Positions 9,968 through 19,861 are shown, counted from the first letter of the stretch. The stretch is 52,720 bases of DNA from Candidatus Blautia stercoripullorum (GCA_019120545.1 DWUX01000216.1:1-52720); one strand, 5' to 3'. Numbers and translations: made by a program. Notes: generated by a model not told the origin, from the letters alone.

Positions 9968-11059
9968 TTATCTCTCCTCCAAAAATTCTCTGATGATACT
10001 GCAGAGTTTTTCAATATCTTCTTTATAGATCTCACCGATATTTCCGATACGGAAGGTGTCTGCGTCGGTTACTTTTCCCGGATAGATGGCATAGCCTCTA
10101 TCCTTGATATACTGGTACATTTCCTGGAAAGAAAAATTGTGGTGTTCCGGATACAGGAAGGTGGTGATGATCGGTCCCTGGTGTTCGCTGCCGATATAAG
10201 GATGGATCCCCATCTCTCCCATTTTCCGGATCAGCAGACGGTTGTTTTCCTCGTAGCGTTTGGCTCTGGCGGGAATCCCTCCCTCTTCTTCCATTTCCTT
10301 TAAGGCCTGGGCAAAAGCCAGAACCACATGGGTAGGGGAAGTAAATCTCCACTTGCCGTCTTTATTCATAGTCTCCCACTGGTCATAGAGATCCAGTGAC
10401 AGGCTTCTGGCTTTTCCTTTACTTTCCATAAGCTTTTCTCTGTTGCAGATGATAAAGGAGAATCCGGGCACGCCTTGGATACATTTATTGGCGCTGCTGA
10501 TGATAAAGTCGATCCCCAGATCCCCCACCGGGATATCCACCCCGCCGAAGCTGGACATAGCGTCTACGATAAAAGTCTTTCCCGCACCCTTGACCACCTT
10601 GGCCACAGAGGCAATATCATTTAAAATCCCGGAAGTGGTCTCACTGTGTACCATGGAAACATGAGTGATCTCCGGATGGTCTTCCAGGATCTCTCCGATT
10701 TTTTCCGCAGAAGGGATTTTGTTGTAGTCTTCCTCATACATCAGGTAATGGATCCCGGCGTGCCGGGCAATGTCTCCCATTCTCTCTCCATAGGCTCCGT
10801 TTGCCGCGATCAGAAGAGTATCCTCCTCTCCGATGACGCTGGTCAGTACAGACTCCACCCCGAAAGTCCCGCTGCCCTGCATAAGGACCACCGTATATTC
10901 AGGCTCGTTTACATGAGCCAGTTTCAGCAGCTTCTCCCTTATGGAAAGGGTGATCTTTTTATAATCATCATCCCAGGTGCAATGGTCGAAAAGCATTTCT
11001 TTTTTTACCGTGTCTGTAGTGGTCAGAGGACCCGGTGTAAGCAGTTTATAATTTGGCAT
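9968..11059 (-). CDS. phnW: 2-aminoethylphosphonate--pyruvate transaminase
   Basis: YKLLTPGPLTTTDTVKKEMLFDHCTWDDDY; class V aminotransferase, SSANKCIQGVPGFSF PLP region. Confidence 0.94.
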   Translation of the reverse strand: MPNYKLLTPGPLTTTDTVKKEMLFDHCTWDDDYKKITLSIREKLLKLAHVNEPEYTVVLMQGSGTFGVESVLTSVIGEEDTLLIAANGAYGERMGDIARHAGIHYLMYEEDYNKIPSAEKIGEILEDHPEITHVSMVHSETTSGILNDIASVAKVVKGAGKTFIVDAMSSFGGVDIPVGDLGIDFIISSANKCIQGVPGFSFIICNREKLMESKGKARSLSLDLYDQWETMNKDGKWRFTSPTHVVLAFAQALKEMEEEGGIPARAKRYEENNRLLIRKMGEMGIHPYIGSEHQGPIITTFLYPEHHNFSFQEMYQYIKDRGYAIYPGKVTDADTFRIGNIGEIYKEDIEKLCSIIREFLEER

Positions 11060-11088
11060 TTTTCTATTCTCCTTTTATCACATTTTTC

Positions 11089-12096
11089 TTATTTACAGCT
11101 TTCAGACAGTTCCTGATGTTTCTCCAGAAGGTCTAAAGTAAGAGGTTCCGGGAAAGTCTTGGGGTAAGCGGAACTGTTAGCTTCATCTGTAGTTTCCCCT
11201 TCATAGATGGCGTTTGGATAATACTTCTGAAGTTCTGTCCTTCCTTTGGTAATAATACATTCTGCCATCTCCTGAGCCAGAGGGTTAGTATCTTCTCCTT
11301 TGTCCACAACAGCCAGAGATTCTGTCAGGGAAAAGTTTCCTTCCGTAGGATCTGCGAAATCTACCGGAAGCCCTTCTGCCTTATCTGCCACTGCCTGCTG
11401 GCGGAGGCCAAAACCTGCGGCTACTTCTCCTGCCCGGACTTTCTTTAACGGGGCGGAGCCGGAGGATTCAATATGAGGTCCTGCGTTTTCGTAGATACCG
11501 GAGAGGACTTCTTTCGCTCCCTCATCTCCATATTCGCTGACAAGAGCCTGGATCAACAGCCATGCAGTAGAAGAACTTTTAATATCTGTCACAGAGATCA
11601 GATCTTTGTATTCCGGCTTGGTCAGATCCTTTAAAGAAGCCGGCATATCCAGATTATTTTCTTTCATGACCTCCGTATTCACAATGATGGTTCCCTCCTG
11701 GGAAGTGATAGGGGCGCAGTAATCTTTCTGATCGGCGGCGTTTAAAAGGGTATAGTCGAAATCCAGGGGCTGGAACATATTCTGCTCCTCCTGGGCCGCG
11801 TCAATATAGAAGGTGCTTAAAGTAAGCATATCCGCCTCAATATTGGTTCCCTCTGCCATAACTTTTCCTCCCAGCTCAGAGGTTCCGAAAGTCTGAAAAA
11901 GATATTTCCCCTCATAGCCGTTTTCATCTAAAGTCTTTTTCATGGCTTCTACCGCCTCGTCGTCAGCGTTGGAATAGATGACCACTTCCTCTCCGGAAGA
12001 ACCGGAACCGCCGCCGGTGCCGCAGCCGGCCATAGAAAGAGTTCCTGCCAAAATCGCCGCTGTCATAAGGATCACTGATACTTTTTTCGCTTTCAT
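11089..12096 (-). CDS. ABC transporter substrate-binding protein, putative 2-aminoethylphosphonate
   Basis: Lipoprotein signal LSMAGCG; Fe/AEP-type extracellular binding protein, in phn operon. Confidence 0.82.
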   Translation of the reverse strand: MKAKKVSVILMTAAILAGTLSMAGCGTGGGSGSSGEEVVIYSNADDEAVEAMKKTLDENGYEGKYLFQTFGTSELGGKVMAEGTNIEADMLTLSTFYIDAAQEEQNMFQPLDFDYTLLNAADQKDYCAPITSQEGTIIVNTEVMKENNLDMPASLKDLTKPEYKDLISVTDIKSSSTAWLLIQALVSEYGDEGAKEVLSGIYENAGPHIESSGSAPLKKVRAGEVAAGFGLRQQAVADKAEGLPVDFADPTEGNFSLTESLAVVDKGEDTNPLAQEMAECIITKGRTELQKYYPNAIYEGETTDEANSSAYPKTFPEPLTLDLLEKHQELSESCK

Positions 12097-12099
12097 GTG

Positions 12100-13746
12100 T
12101 TATTTCTCCTTTTTTCCTTCTTTTCTTCTTATCAAACATCCCAGTATCCCTTTCACGATCAGGTTCGTTCCCAGGATAAACAGGGACAGTACAAAGACTT
12201 CGTTAAATTTAGTGTAATACTGAAGTTCCTTGATCTTGGTGGTGATGACCATGGTCCTTGCTCCCGCGATAAAGATCACAGCGCTGACAGTTACCATAGC
12301 GTTTACAAAGTAATAGCTGAAAACCTCTAAAATAGTGGAGGTCATATTCGGTGTAACGATCCGGACAATAGTTTTGATCCAGGTATCTCCCATTAAGGAC
12401 GCTGTAGTCTCCCAGGAACTGTTCAGCTTAGACAGAGAGTTTCTCATCATCAGGTAAGGGGTGGAAAAGAAATGTACCACATTACACAAAATGATAAGGA
12501 GGAATGTATTCTGCAAAGCCGTGCCTGAAAAGATAAACATAAAGGCAATACCGATAACCATTCCCGGGATGGTGTTCGTCACTAAGGCGATGGCGTCAAT
12601 AACCCCTTTCAGCTTACCGTTTAAGCCGCTTCTGGCTGTAGCCAGTGCTGCGCCGTAGGTGATCAGCAGACCCAGAACAGCTGTAAAGAAAGCCACAAAA
12701 ATAGAATTCTGATACACACCGAAAAGGCTCTGGTCATTTAGTACCGCCTGAACATGTTCCAGGGTAAAACTGGTCTGGTAAGGCCACTCTTTTACCAGAG
12801 GCACTACAAAGATCACTGCGAAGACCGCCAGGATACACAGCAGGATAAAAGCAGATCCTATACCGCAGATCCCGTCTCTTACAGGATTTTTCTTCATCTC
12901 GATCCGGGAGATCCTGGTGTATCTTACGTTATACCGTTCCAGATATTTCAGCAGGACAATGCTCACCACTGAGGGGATCAGCATCATCATTGCCACTACT
13001 GCTCCCCGGTTAAAATTAGGGATACTTCCCAGCATTTCGTTGTAGAGCACTGTAGCCACTACCTCATACTCACCTCCTACAGAAGCCGGAATACCATAAT
13101 CGGTAAAGCAGAGGAAAAAGCACTGTACCATAGAGGCAGCCAGGGTTCCCAGAAGAGGACGGATAATGGTCTGCCAGAAGGTCTGCACCGGTCTGTCTCC
13201 TATAACTCTGGAAACGATCATAAACTTTTTGTCAATGAATCCCATGGTATTCAGGATCAGCATAAAGGATATGGGAAGGGTATAGATCACATAGCCGAAA
13301 AGCAATCCGTTAAATCCATAGATATCAAAGAGCTGTCTTCCGAAAATCCTGGTCAGCAGCCCCTGTTTTCCAAAGGAATAAATAATGGCGAATCCATAAG
13401 TAATGGTAGGAAGCAACATGGGAAGGACCGCCAGGGTGCGGATCACGGTCTTAAATTTTCCCGGTAAATTTGTATACTGTATACTATAAGCCATAAAAAA
13501 AGCCAGGATTGTAGCGATCAAAGCGCTGGAAACCGATACCGCCACACTGTTTCCCAGAGCCTTTAGAAATCCCCGTCCTGTAAGGACTTCCACATAGTTG
13601 CCGATCCCTGCCTCTCCCAGGAAGGACTCCAGCAGGAGTCTTATAATGGGGATGGCAAGAAAGGCTGCAAATATAACAAGGACCAGGATATAGATTATTT
13701 TGATTTCTCTTTCTTTTCTGATCATCTTCTTATACCGCCTGTGCAT
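12100..13746 (-). CDS. ABC transporter permease with two fused permease domains, putative 2-AEP uptake
   Basis: 548 aa, about 12 TM, two binding-protein-dependent permease halves; operon context. Confidence 0.85.
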   Translation of the reverse strand: MHRRYKKMIRKEREIKIIYILVLVIFAAFLAIPIIRLLLESFLGEAGIGNYVEVLTGRGFLKALGNSVAVSVSSALIATILAFFMAYSIQYTNLPGKFKTVIRTLAVLPMLLPTITYGFAIIYSFGKQGLLTRIFGRQLFDIYGFNGLLFGYVIYTLPISFMLILNTMGFIDKKFMIVSRVIGDRPVQTFWQTIIRPLLGTLAASMVQCFFLCFTDYGIPASVGGEYEVVATVLYNEMLGSIPNFNRGAVVAMMMLIPSVVSIVLLKYLERYNVRYTRISRIEMKKNPVRDGICGIGSAFILLCILAVFAVIFVVPLVKEWPYQTSFTLEHVQAVLNDQSLFGVYQNSIFVAFFTAVLGLLITYGAALATARSGLNGKLKGVIDAIALVTNTIPGMVIGIAFMFIFSGTALQNTFLLIILCNVVHFFSTPYLMMRNSLSKLNSSWETTASLMGDTWIKTIVRIVTPNMTSTILEVFSYYFVNAMVTVSAVIFIAGARTMVITTKIKELQYYTKFNEVFVLSLFILGTNLIVKGILGCLIRRKEGKKEK

Positions 13747-14500
13747 TTCTGGTCAGGTCCTGGTGAAACAGGGCGAAAATATTGTTTCTCTTGATCTCCA
13801 GCTGATTCAGGATAAATTCCTTTACGAAGTTATTGGACGGAGCTGTAATGATCTCCTCCGGAGCTCCGTACTGGGAAATATGTCCCTGGTTTACGATCAG
13901 GACCTTATCTGATAAAGTAAGGGCTTCCTCCGGGTCATGGGTAACGATAATGGTGGTCAGATGGAAGTCTCTGGCGATCTCTTTAATCTTCTCTTTGATG
14001 GATTCCTTGATCACTCCATCCAGAGCGCTTAACGGCTCGTCCAGAAGAAGGATCTTAGGTTTCATCACCATGGTCCTGGCCAGAGCCACCCTCTGTTTCT
14101 GTCCTCCGGAAAGCTGGTCGATCTTTTTATGCAAATGTTCCTTCAGGCCCAGAAGTTCGATAAACTCATCCACCTCTTCTTTTGTAGAAATATCCGGTTT
14201 GTTCCGCAGTCCGTAGGTAATGTTCCTGTATACGTTTAAATTGGGAAACAGGGCATAATCCTGGAAAACGATATTGAATCCTCTCTCTTCCATAGGCACA
14301 TTGGTAATATCCTTTCCGTCAAAAAGGATCTTTCCCTGATCTGCCGGAGTCAGTCCCAGCACCAGATTCAGTAAAGTTGTCTTTCCGCATCCGGAAGGTC
14401 CCAGGATGGATACGATCTCTCCGTCCTGTATTTTCAGATTAATGTCTTCCAGAATGGTTACGTTATCATATGATTTTTTAATATGTCTCAGTTCCAGCAT
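13730..14500 (-). CDS. ABC transporter ATP-binding protein, putative 2-AEP uptake
   Basis: Walker A GPSGCGKTT, signature LSGGQKQRVALART, Walker B ILLLDEPLSALD. Confidence 0.9.
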   Translation of the reverse strand: MLELRHIKKSYDNVTILEDINLKIQDGEIVSILGPSGCGKTTLLNLVLGLTPADQGKILFDGKDITNVPMEERGFNIVFQDYALFPNLNVYRNITYGLRNKPDISTKEEVDEFIELLGLKEHLHKKIDQLSGGQKQRVALARTMVMKPKILLLDEPLSALDGVIKESIKEKIKEIARDFHLTTIIVTHDPEEALTLSDKVLIVNQGHISQYGAPEEIITAPSNNFVKEFILNQLEIKRNNIFALFHQDLTRNAQAV

Positions 14501-14582
14501 TTTCTTTTTTCTCCTCTCTTTTTGGAGTACAACATGTTATGTCCGGGGGTTCTGCCCCGCCGACAGTTTGTATTATATAGAC

Positions 14583-14611
14583 AAAAAAATCCGGCTTTCA
14601 ATCAAGCCGGA
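14583..14611 (-). terminator. Intrinsic terminator between the rpiR-type gene and the phn operon
   Basis: ctccggcttgattgaaagccggattttttt on the minus strand. Confidence 0.75.
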
Positions 14612-14641
14612 GTGAAGTCTGTGTAAAGGCCGGGTAAAGTC

Positions 14642-14676
14642 AAAAAAGAAGTTTTGTAGAAAATCTACAAAACTTC
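14642..14676 (-). terminator. Intrinsic terminator of the RpiR-family gene (hairpin overlaps its last codons)
   Basis: GAAGTTTTGTAGATTTTCTACAAAACTTCTTTTTTG on the minus strand. Confidence 0.8.
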
Positions 14677-15552
14677 TTCATCTTTTCCATAAGCCCTTTT
14701 GGCAACAATGGCACTGGTCTTATTCAATTTTCTGGCAAAGCGGTCATAATCCCGGTTCAGCACTCCCGCATAGATCATATCCACCAGGGCCAGCTGAGAG
14801 ATCCTGGAAAATATGGTATCTCCGTAGAAGAACTGGCGGTTGCTGGCGCACAGGAGAATGTCTGCATATTTTGAGATCAGAGAGTTCTCAAAATTTGTCA
14901 TAGCCAGAGTGGTTGCCCCTGCCTTACGGGCCAGGGCCAGCATTTCCACTGTATGCCGGGAGCAGCCGGAATAGGAGATCCCGATAGCCAGATCTTTCCT
15001 GGTCAGGTTCACAGCACTGACATTCTGAAGATAATAATCACCGTAGATCCTGCAGGTCAGTCCCAGATAGGTCAGCTTGGTCAGCAGGTCATTGGCAGTA
15101 CATACGGAATTTTCCACGCTGTATATGACGATATTCTCTGCTTTCAGCACTGCCTCCACTGCTCTTCGATACTCTTTCATGGAAATATTTTTCAGTGTTT
15201 CATCCAGCATTTCCACAGAAGTGGTCACGATCTTTCCCGGAATATCCTCCAGCCGGTCTTTCTTGGATAAGGGAAAGCCATATAATCCGATTTTTTCATT
15301 ATCCTCTGGCTGTTCTTTGGCCTCTTCCCGGACCAGAGCATATTTAAAATCCTTAAATCCTTCAAAGCCGGCCGCTTTCACAAAACGGATCACTGTAGGC
15401 TGGCTGACTCCGGTCTCCAGGGCCAGTGTTTCCATCAGCAGCCTGCTGGCTTTTCCCTCATAGCTGAGAATATAATCCGCCACCTTCTGTTCCGAGGGAC
15501 GCAGGCCGGCATAGATCTGCTGGATCTTGATCTTTACTTTATTATTCTTCAT
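14665..15552 (-). CDS. MurR/RpiR family transcriptional regulator
   Basis: N-terminal HTH_6 (SEQKVADYIL... TGVSQPTVIRFVKAAGFEGFKDFK) plus SIS domain; start placed at MKNNKVKIK. Confidence 0.88.
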   Translation of the reverse strand: MKNNKVKIKIQQIYAGLRPSEQKVADYILSYEGKASRLLMETLALETGVSQPTVIRFVKAAGFEGFKDFKYALVREEAKEQPEDNEKIGLYGFPLSKKDRLEDIPGKIVTTSVEMLDETLKNISMKEYRRAVEAVLKAENIVIYSVENSVCTANDLLTKLTYLGLTCRIYGDYYLQNVSAVNLTRKDLAIGISYSGCSRHTVEMLALARKAGATTLAMTNFENSLISKYADILLCASNRQFFYGDTIFSRISQLALVDMIYAGVLNRDYDRFARKLNKTSAIVAKRAYGKDEEVL

Positions 15553-15632
15553 TTTTTTGGTAGAAAACTTACAGTTTTTCTCCTTTCTCTCCACTTTCTC
15601 ACTTTAAAGGCACTGCTTTTAAAAGACTCCGC

Positions 15633-15670
15633 CTGGAGGGATTGTATTCAAAAAAATACAATCCCTCCAG
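15633..15670. terminator. Strong inverted repeat, probable intrinsic terminator
   Basis: ctggagggattgtattcaaaaaaatacaatccctccag. Confidence 0.7.
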
Positions 15671-15754
15671 GAGTATAGCAGCAGAATTTCTTCTTTATCT
15701 GGCCTAATATTATCTCTTTTTCTCTTCCGATACAAGCCTGGATCTGAAAAATCC

Positions 15755-17086
15755 TCACGCAACAGGCGAATAAGGAATCCATTCTACTATCTGTTCCACA
15801 GGAAGAACACACAAAAGAGTAAAGAATACTGCTCCTGCAAAGACTGACCAGCGTACCAGAGGGATATTTTTCTTCTGATAGATCAGGACCAGGATAAAGA
15901 CCAGGAAAAGCCAGATCAGAAATATAGAAGAAATACATCTTTTTACGGTAAAGCCATAGGCAACTATATACATCCCCAGCTTGCTGGCCGCTGTGGTCAA
16001 AAGAAGAAGGGTCAAAGCTCCCAGGATCCCGTTTTCCAGGAGCAGTCCTCTGTTCTTTCTCCGTGGAGTCTTGGCACAGCCGTTCATGGCAATGAGAAAG
16101 CTGGCATTCAAAAGAGCGATGACACACAGCTCAAAGAATCCCTGGCGTGCATACTGAGCATAGGTATAGGCTTCCGGCAGGATGCCAAAGAACGCCGAAA
16201 ACAGATACCTGGCCTGAAGTCCAATGAACAGAACATAGACTGCCGAAACGATAATGCCGAAAGTAAGCACCGCTATATCCGGCACAAACCGGAAAACTCT
16301 GCCGGATTCTTCGTGAAAACGGATACACTCTTCCTCTTTCACATGTCTTTTATAGACGCCGCCATACAGTGTACCGAACATCAATGCTCCCAGAAGGATC
16401 CCCATGATCCCTCTCCAGATCAGGATCCGGAAATCCTCTCCCAGGGCATCAAGGACAGTATCTACCAGGCTTCGAAATCCCGTATCTGCCTGGGACAGGA
16501 TAGGAATAATGACCAGCAGGGCCGGGATGGATATGAGGATTCCCAGAAGGACCATCCGCCAGTCTTTCTTCTCTTCCCTTTTCTCAGAAAAAATCTGAAA
16601 GATCAGGCGTATCTGGCACAAAAAATTCAGGATCGGAAGAGCGATCAGCCCGTTCCAACCGTCCAGCAGGATCCAGGAAGAGGTCTGCCCTTTCCACAAA
16701 AGCCCCTCTGTTATAACCAGGGTCCAGTAGGCGGCCACAAGAAAGATCATCAAAGTCTGGCCGAAATCAAATACGCTGTAAAAGCCGTATGGAAGACTGA
16801 TCCCCAGGAGGATCAGCGTCCAGAAGATTTTTTCCCCGGTTATGGAAAATTTTTTCAGTCCGGCGTAGGCAAGAACGGTAATAATATAAAGGATAGAAAA
16901 CATGGACAGTCCTCTGGCAAAGTTCTCCATACACAGGCAGTTCCACATCAGGATCCCCAGGATCACATACAGTCCGGCAAAAACATGATCCCACCGGTCC
17001 CCCGGCAGTTTCTCCAGAAGGGGCCGTTCCTTTTTCATCAGTACCAATCCATGTCCTGTTTCATTTCCTGTTTTCAGGTTTTCCAT
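15755..17086 (-). CDS. DUF4173-type multi-TM membrane protein
   Basis: 443 aa, about 11-12 TM; adjacent HTH and DUF2975-like genes. Confidence 0.65.
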   Translation of the reverse strand: MENLKTGNETGHGLVLMKKERPLLEKLPGDRWDHVFAGLYVILGILMWNCLCMENFARGLSMFSILYIITVLAYAGLKKFSITGEKIFWTLILLGISLPYGFYSVFDFGQTLMIFLVAAYWTLVITEGLLWKGQTSSWILLDGWNGLIALPILNFLCQIRLIFQIFSEKREEKKDWRMVLLGILISIPALLVIIPILSQADTGFRSLVDTVLDALGEDFRILIWRGIMGILLGALMFGTLYGGVYKRHVKEEECIRFHEESGRVFRFVPDIAVLTFGIIVSAVYVLFIGLQARYLFSAFFGILPEAYTYAQYARQGFFELCVIALLNASFLIAMNGCAKTPRRKNRGLLLENGILGALTLLLLTTAASKLGMYIVAYGFTVKRCISSIFLIWLFLVFILVLIYQKKNIPLVRWSVFAGAVFFTLLCVLPVEQIVEWIPYSPVA

Positions 17087-17088
17087 AT

Positions 17089-17313
17089 TCAGTCACTCCC
17101 TTCTTCCGGAACATATTCCAGGATATCTCCCGGCTGGCAATTCAGCTCCCGGCATAAAGCCTCCAGGGTAGTAAAACGCACCGCCTTGGCTTTGCCGTTT
17201 TTTAAAATAGAAAGGTTGGCCGGGGTGATCCCTATGGCCTTGGCCAGTTCTCCGGCGCCGACCTTTCTTTTTGCCATCATCACATCAAGATTTACAATAA
17301 TCGGCATATCCAC
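17089..17313 (-). CDS. XRE/Cro-type helix-turn-helix regulator (YozG-like)
   Basis: MPIIVNLDVMMAKRKVGAGELAKAIGITPANLSILKNGKAKAVRFTTLEALCRELNCQPGDILEY. Confidence 0.9.
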   Translation of the reverse strand: MDMPIIVNLDVMMAKRKVGAGELAKAIGITPANLSILKNGKAKAVRFTTLEALCRELNCQPGDILEYVPEEGSD

Positions 17314-17322
17314 CCTTCCTCT

Positions 17323-17775
17323 CTATATGGTATAGTCATTTTCCTTCTTGATCTCCTCCGCCTGGGCAAATACATTTTTGATCACCCGGAGGATCAGGGC
17401 CATAAACACTGCAGCGGCACAGAGGGCAAAGAATGCCGGATAGTAAAAACTGCTGACCAGGAAGATCAGTCCCGCAGCCAGACAGCACCAGGACATTCCT
17501 CTGAGGTATCCGGTATTTTTCCCTGTAAACACCTCTTCCCTTTTAATATTGGCCAGCAGCCGGTTCATCATATAGAGAGCCGCTGCCGCCGGGATGGCTG
17601 TTGTGTATGTAGTAGCCAGAAAATAAATCCTGCTGTCCGCAGACAGGATCATTCTTTCCCGGATAAACCAGGAAAAGATCCAGGGAGCGCTCACACAGAG
17701 AGCTGCCAGAGCCGCCGCGCTGAGCCACACAAAGATCCTGGTAAGGAACAGGCTTTTATCATCATTCCATTTCAT
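17323..17775 (-). CDS. DUF2975-family membrane protein
   Basis: 4-TM ORF adjacent to a YozG-like HTH, the usual arrangement. Confidence 0.75.
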   Translation of the reverse strand: MKWNDDKSLFLTRIFVWLSAAALAALCVSAPWIFSWFIRERMILSADSRIYFLATTYTTAIPAAAALYMMNRLLANIKREEVFTGKNTGYLRGMSWCCLAAGLIFLVSSFYYPAFFALCAAAVFMALILRVIKNVFAQAEEIKKENDYTI

Positions 17776-17920
17776 AAGTTCATTCCTCCTATATTTTATT
17801 TTCTCTTTTCTTCTGTTTCAGGATAGCACAGTGATTTCTGTTTTGCAAGATATTTTTATTGTTTTTCGATAATTATTTTCTGTGATTCAAGATTCTATTT
17901 TTCTTTAAAGGGCATAATTT

Positions 17921-17947
17921 AAGGGCCGCTAAATACAAGCGGCCCTT
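17921..17947. terminator. Hairpin downstream of the toxin gene
   Basis: aagggccgctaaatacaagcggccctt. Confidence 0.6.
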
Positions 17948-17973
17948 AACCAATAATTTTATACAATATAGAA

Positions 17974-18246
17974 TTAATATTTTTCATAATGTCCCCGGCA
18001 GGCAATAATCACAATAGCCTCCTCTTCTACAGCATATACAATCCTGTGTTCACCATCGATACGTCGGCTCCAGAACCCTGACAGATTTCCTTTTAACGAC
18101 TCTGGCTTTCCTATCCCTTCAAATGGGGTTCGGCAAATATCTTTTACCAGCTGATTTATACGCTTCAAATTTTTCTTGTCGTGGCTTTGCCAAAACAAAT
18201 AATCTTCCCAGGCATCACAATCCCACTGTATTCTTTTTATTTGCAC
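17974..18246 (-). CDS. Txe/YoeB family addiction-module toxin
   Basis: W-x-DYLFWQSHDKKNLKRINQLVKDI, SRRIDGEHRIVYAV, ACRGHY C-terminus. Confidence 0.92.
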   Translation of the reverse strand: MQIKRIQWDCDAWEDYLFWQSHDKKNLKRINQLVKDICRTPFEGIGKPESLKGNLSGFWSRRIDGEHRIVYAVEEEAIVIIACRGHYEKY

Positions 18247-18248
18247 AC

Positions 18249-18512
18249 TTAATCCTCAATCAGCTCATGTTCGGCCGTCTTTAATCGACCGGCTTTATAA
18301 TCTTCCATTTTCTTTTCTAAATATCGGATATTATTCTCCGAGTAAAATGGATCTGCTGCAACTACAAAAGGGATTTTTCTTTCCCGGACAACAGTTCTGG
18401 CAAAAATTGTAAAGGCTGTAGTCATGCTCATTCCCATATCGGAACAGGTTTCTTCCAAATCTTTTTTGAGGTCGGAATCCATACGGAAATTAATATTAAC
18501 TGTCTGTGCCAT
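18249..18512 (-). CDS. RelB/DinJ-family antitoxin
   Basis: NINFRMDSDLKKDLEETCSDMGMSMTTAFTIFARTVVRERKIPF ribbon-helix-helix; SD aaggaggtg; overlapping order with the toxin. Confidence 0.9.
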   Translation of the reverse strand: MAQTVNINFRMDSDLKKDLEETCSDMGMSMTTAFTIFARTVVRERKIPFVVAADPFYSENNIRYLEKKMEDYKAGRLKTAEHELIED

Positions 18513-18524
18513 ATAAAACACCTC

Positions 18525-18566
18525 CTTGCATTATCATTATATACTAGTTTTTCAGATAAATGCAAG
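18525..18566. promoter_or_regulatory. Inverted repeat in the TA promoter, candidate autoregulatory operator
   Basis: CTTGCATT ... AATGCAAG flanking an AT-rich core just upstream of the antitoxin SD. Confidence 0.45.
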
Positions 18567-18741
18567 TATTTTCATTACATTGTAATTATATTTTACTAAT
18601 TATTTTGTATGTCTAAACTTCAAATAAGATTTAGTTTCCTTCTGGTTGATTTTTTCTACCAAAGTCGAATACTTCTCCATTGCAGAGGAGAAGAATACTA
18701 TGTAAAATTAGACTCAGAAAAGAATTTCGAGGTACAAATAT

Positions 18742-19860
18742 ATGAAAGAAATCCATCTTGGTCCGATCTTAACGGAAAACCGCCGCAGAATGGGGATCAC
18801 CCAGGAAGAGCTGGCCAGGTTCCTGGGGGTATCTAAAGCGGCTGTCTCCAAATGGGAAACCAGCTCTGCCTATCCGGATATCCTGATGCTTCCCAGGCTG
18901 GCTTCTTTTTTCAACATTACCATAGACCAGCTCATGGGATACAGGCCCCAGCTAAGCCGGGAAGAAATACGCCAGGTCTATGTGGATCTTGCAAAAGAAT
19001 TTGCCGTACTTCCCTTTGAAAAAGTTCTGGAGCACTGCCGGGAATATATACGAGAATACAGCTCCTGCTATCTCCTTCTTTTCCAGATGGCCACCCTTTT
19101 TGTCAACCATATTTCTCTGGCTCCATCTCCTGATGAAGCCCAGGCCCTTATCAGGGAAGCTCTGGAGCTTTTTCAAAAAGTAAAGGATCACGGAAAAGAA
19201 CCTGACCTTATAAACAGCTCTCTGCAGATGGAAGCCTACTGCCTGCTCCTTCTTAGCCGGCCTCAGGAAGTCCTGGATCTTCTTTCAGAGGACCTTTCCA
19301 TCACAGGACCTTTAGAACCTCTTCTGGCTTCTGCCTGGCAGATGAAGGGAAATCTTACAGAAGCGAAACGGGTTTCGCAGATTGGTATTTACCGGGATAT
19401 GCTCTCCCTGATCAACCAGCTGCTGCCCTACATCAGCCTGTGTACAGGGGATTCTTTTGCTCTAAAAGAAAGCTGCCGACGGCTTCAGACCATATCTGAA
19501 GTTTTTCATCTGGACAGACTCCATCCCGGGGTTCTTCTCTCCTGCTATATTACAATGGCCCAGGCCATGCTCCACACAGGAGAAAAAGAGAAAGCCCTGG
19601 ACATTCTGGATGCTTATACCCGGCTGGCTTCCGGGAACATATATCCCTTAAAGCTTCACGGAGACGAATATTTTTATTTATTAGACGGCTGGTTTGAAAA
19701 GGCTTCAGACCTTGGAGATTATCCGCCCAGAAATGAAAGTACGATCCGCCGCAGCATTATCCAGTCTCTGGAAGAAAATCCTGCTTTCTCTTTCCTAAAG
19801 GAAGAACCCAGGTTTCAGGAGATGGCACGCAGACTGAAGAAAAAAGAGGAGGAAGTATGA
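18742..19860 (+). CDS. XRE-family regulator with C-terminal TPR-like helical domain
   Basis: MGITQEELARFLGVSKAAVSKWETSSAYPDILMLPRLASFFNITIDQLMGY; helical repeat C-term. Confidence 0.88.
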   Translation: MKEIHLGPILTENRRRMGITQEELARFLGVSKAAVSKWETSSAYPDILMLPRLASFFNITIDQLMGYRPQLSREEIRQVYVDLAKEFAVLPFEKVLEHCREYIREYSSCYLLLFQMATLFVNHISLAPSPDEAQALIREALELFQKVKDHGKEPDLINSSLQMEAYCLLLLSRPQEVLDLLSEDLSITGPLEPLLASAWQMKGNLTEAKRVSQIGIYRDMLSLINQLLPYISLCTGDSFALKESCRRLQTISEVFHLDRLHPGVLLSCYITMAQAMLHTGEKEKALDILDAYTRLASGNIYPLKLHGDEYFYLLDGWFEKASDLGDYPPRNESTIRRSIIQSLEENPAFSFLKEEPRFQEMARRLKKKEEEV

Positions 19861-19861
19861 T

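Noticed and set aside
16313-17335. 340-aa plus-strand ORF opposite the DUF4173-type and HTH genes
   Set aside because: Low-complexity Q/D-rich antisense translation; the minus-strand genes are coherent and operon-like.
18650-18720. Hairpin cttctccattgcagaggagaag upstream of the XRE gene, considered as a riboswitch/attenuator
   Set aside because: Short 7-bp stem, no terminator or alternative pairing visible.
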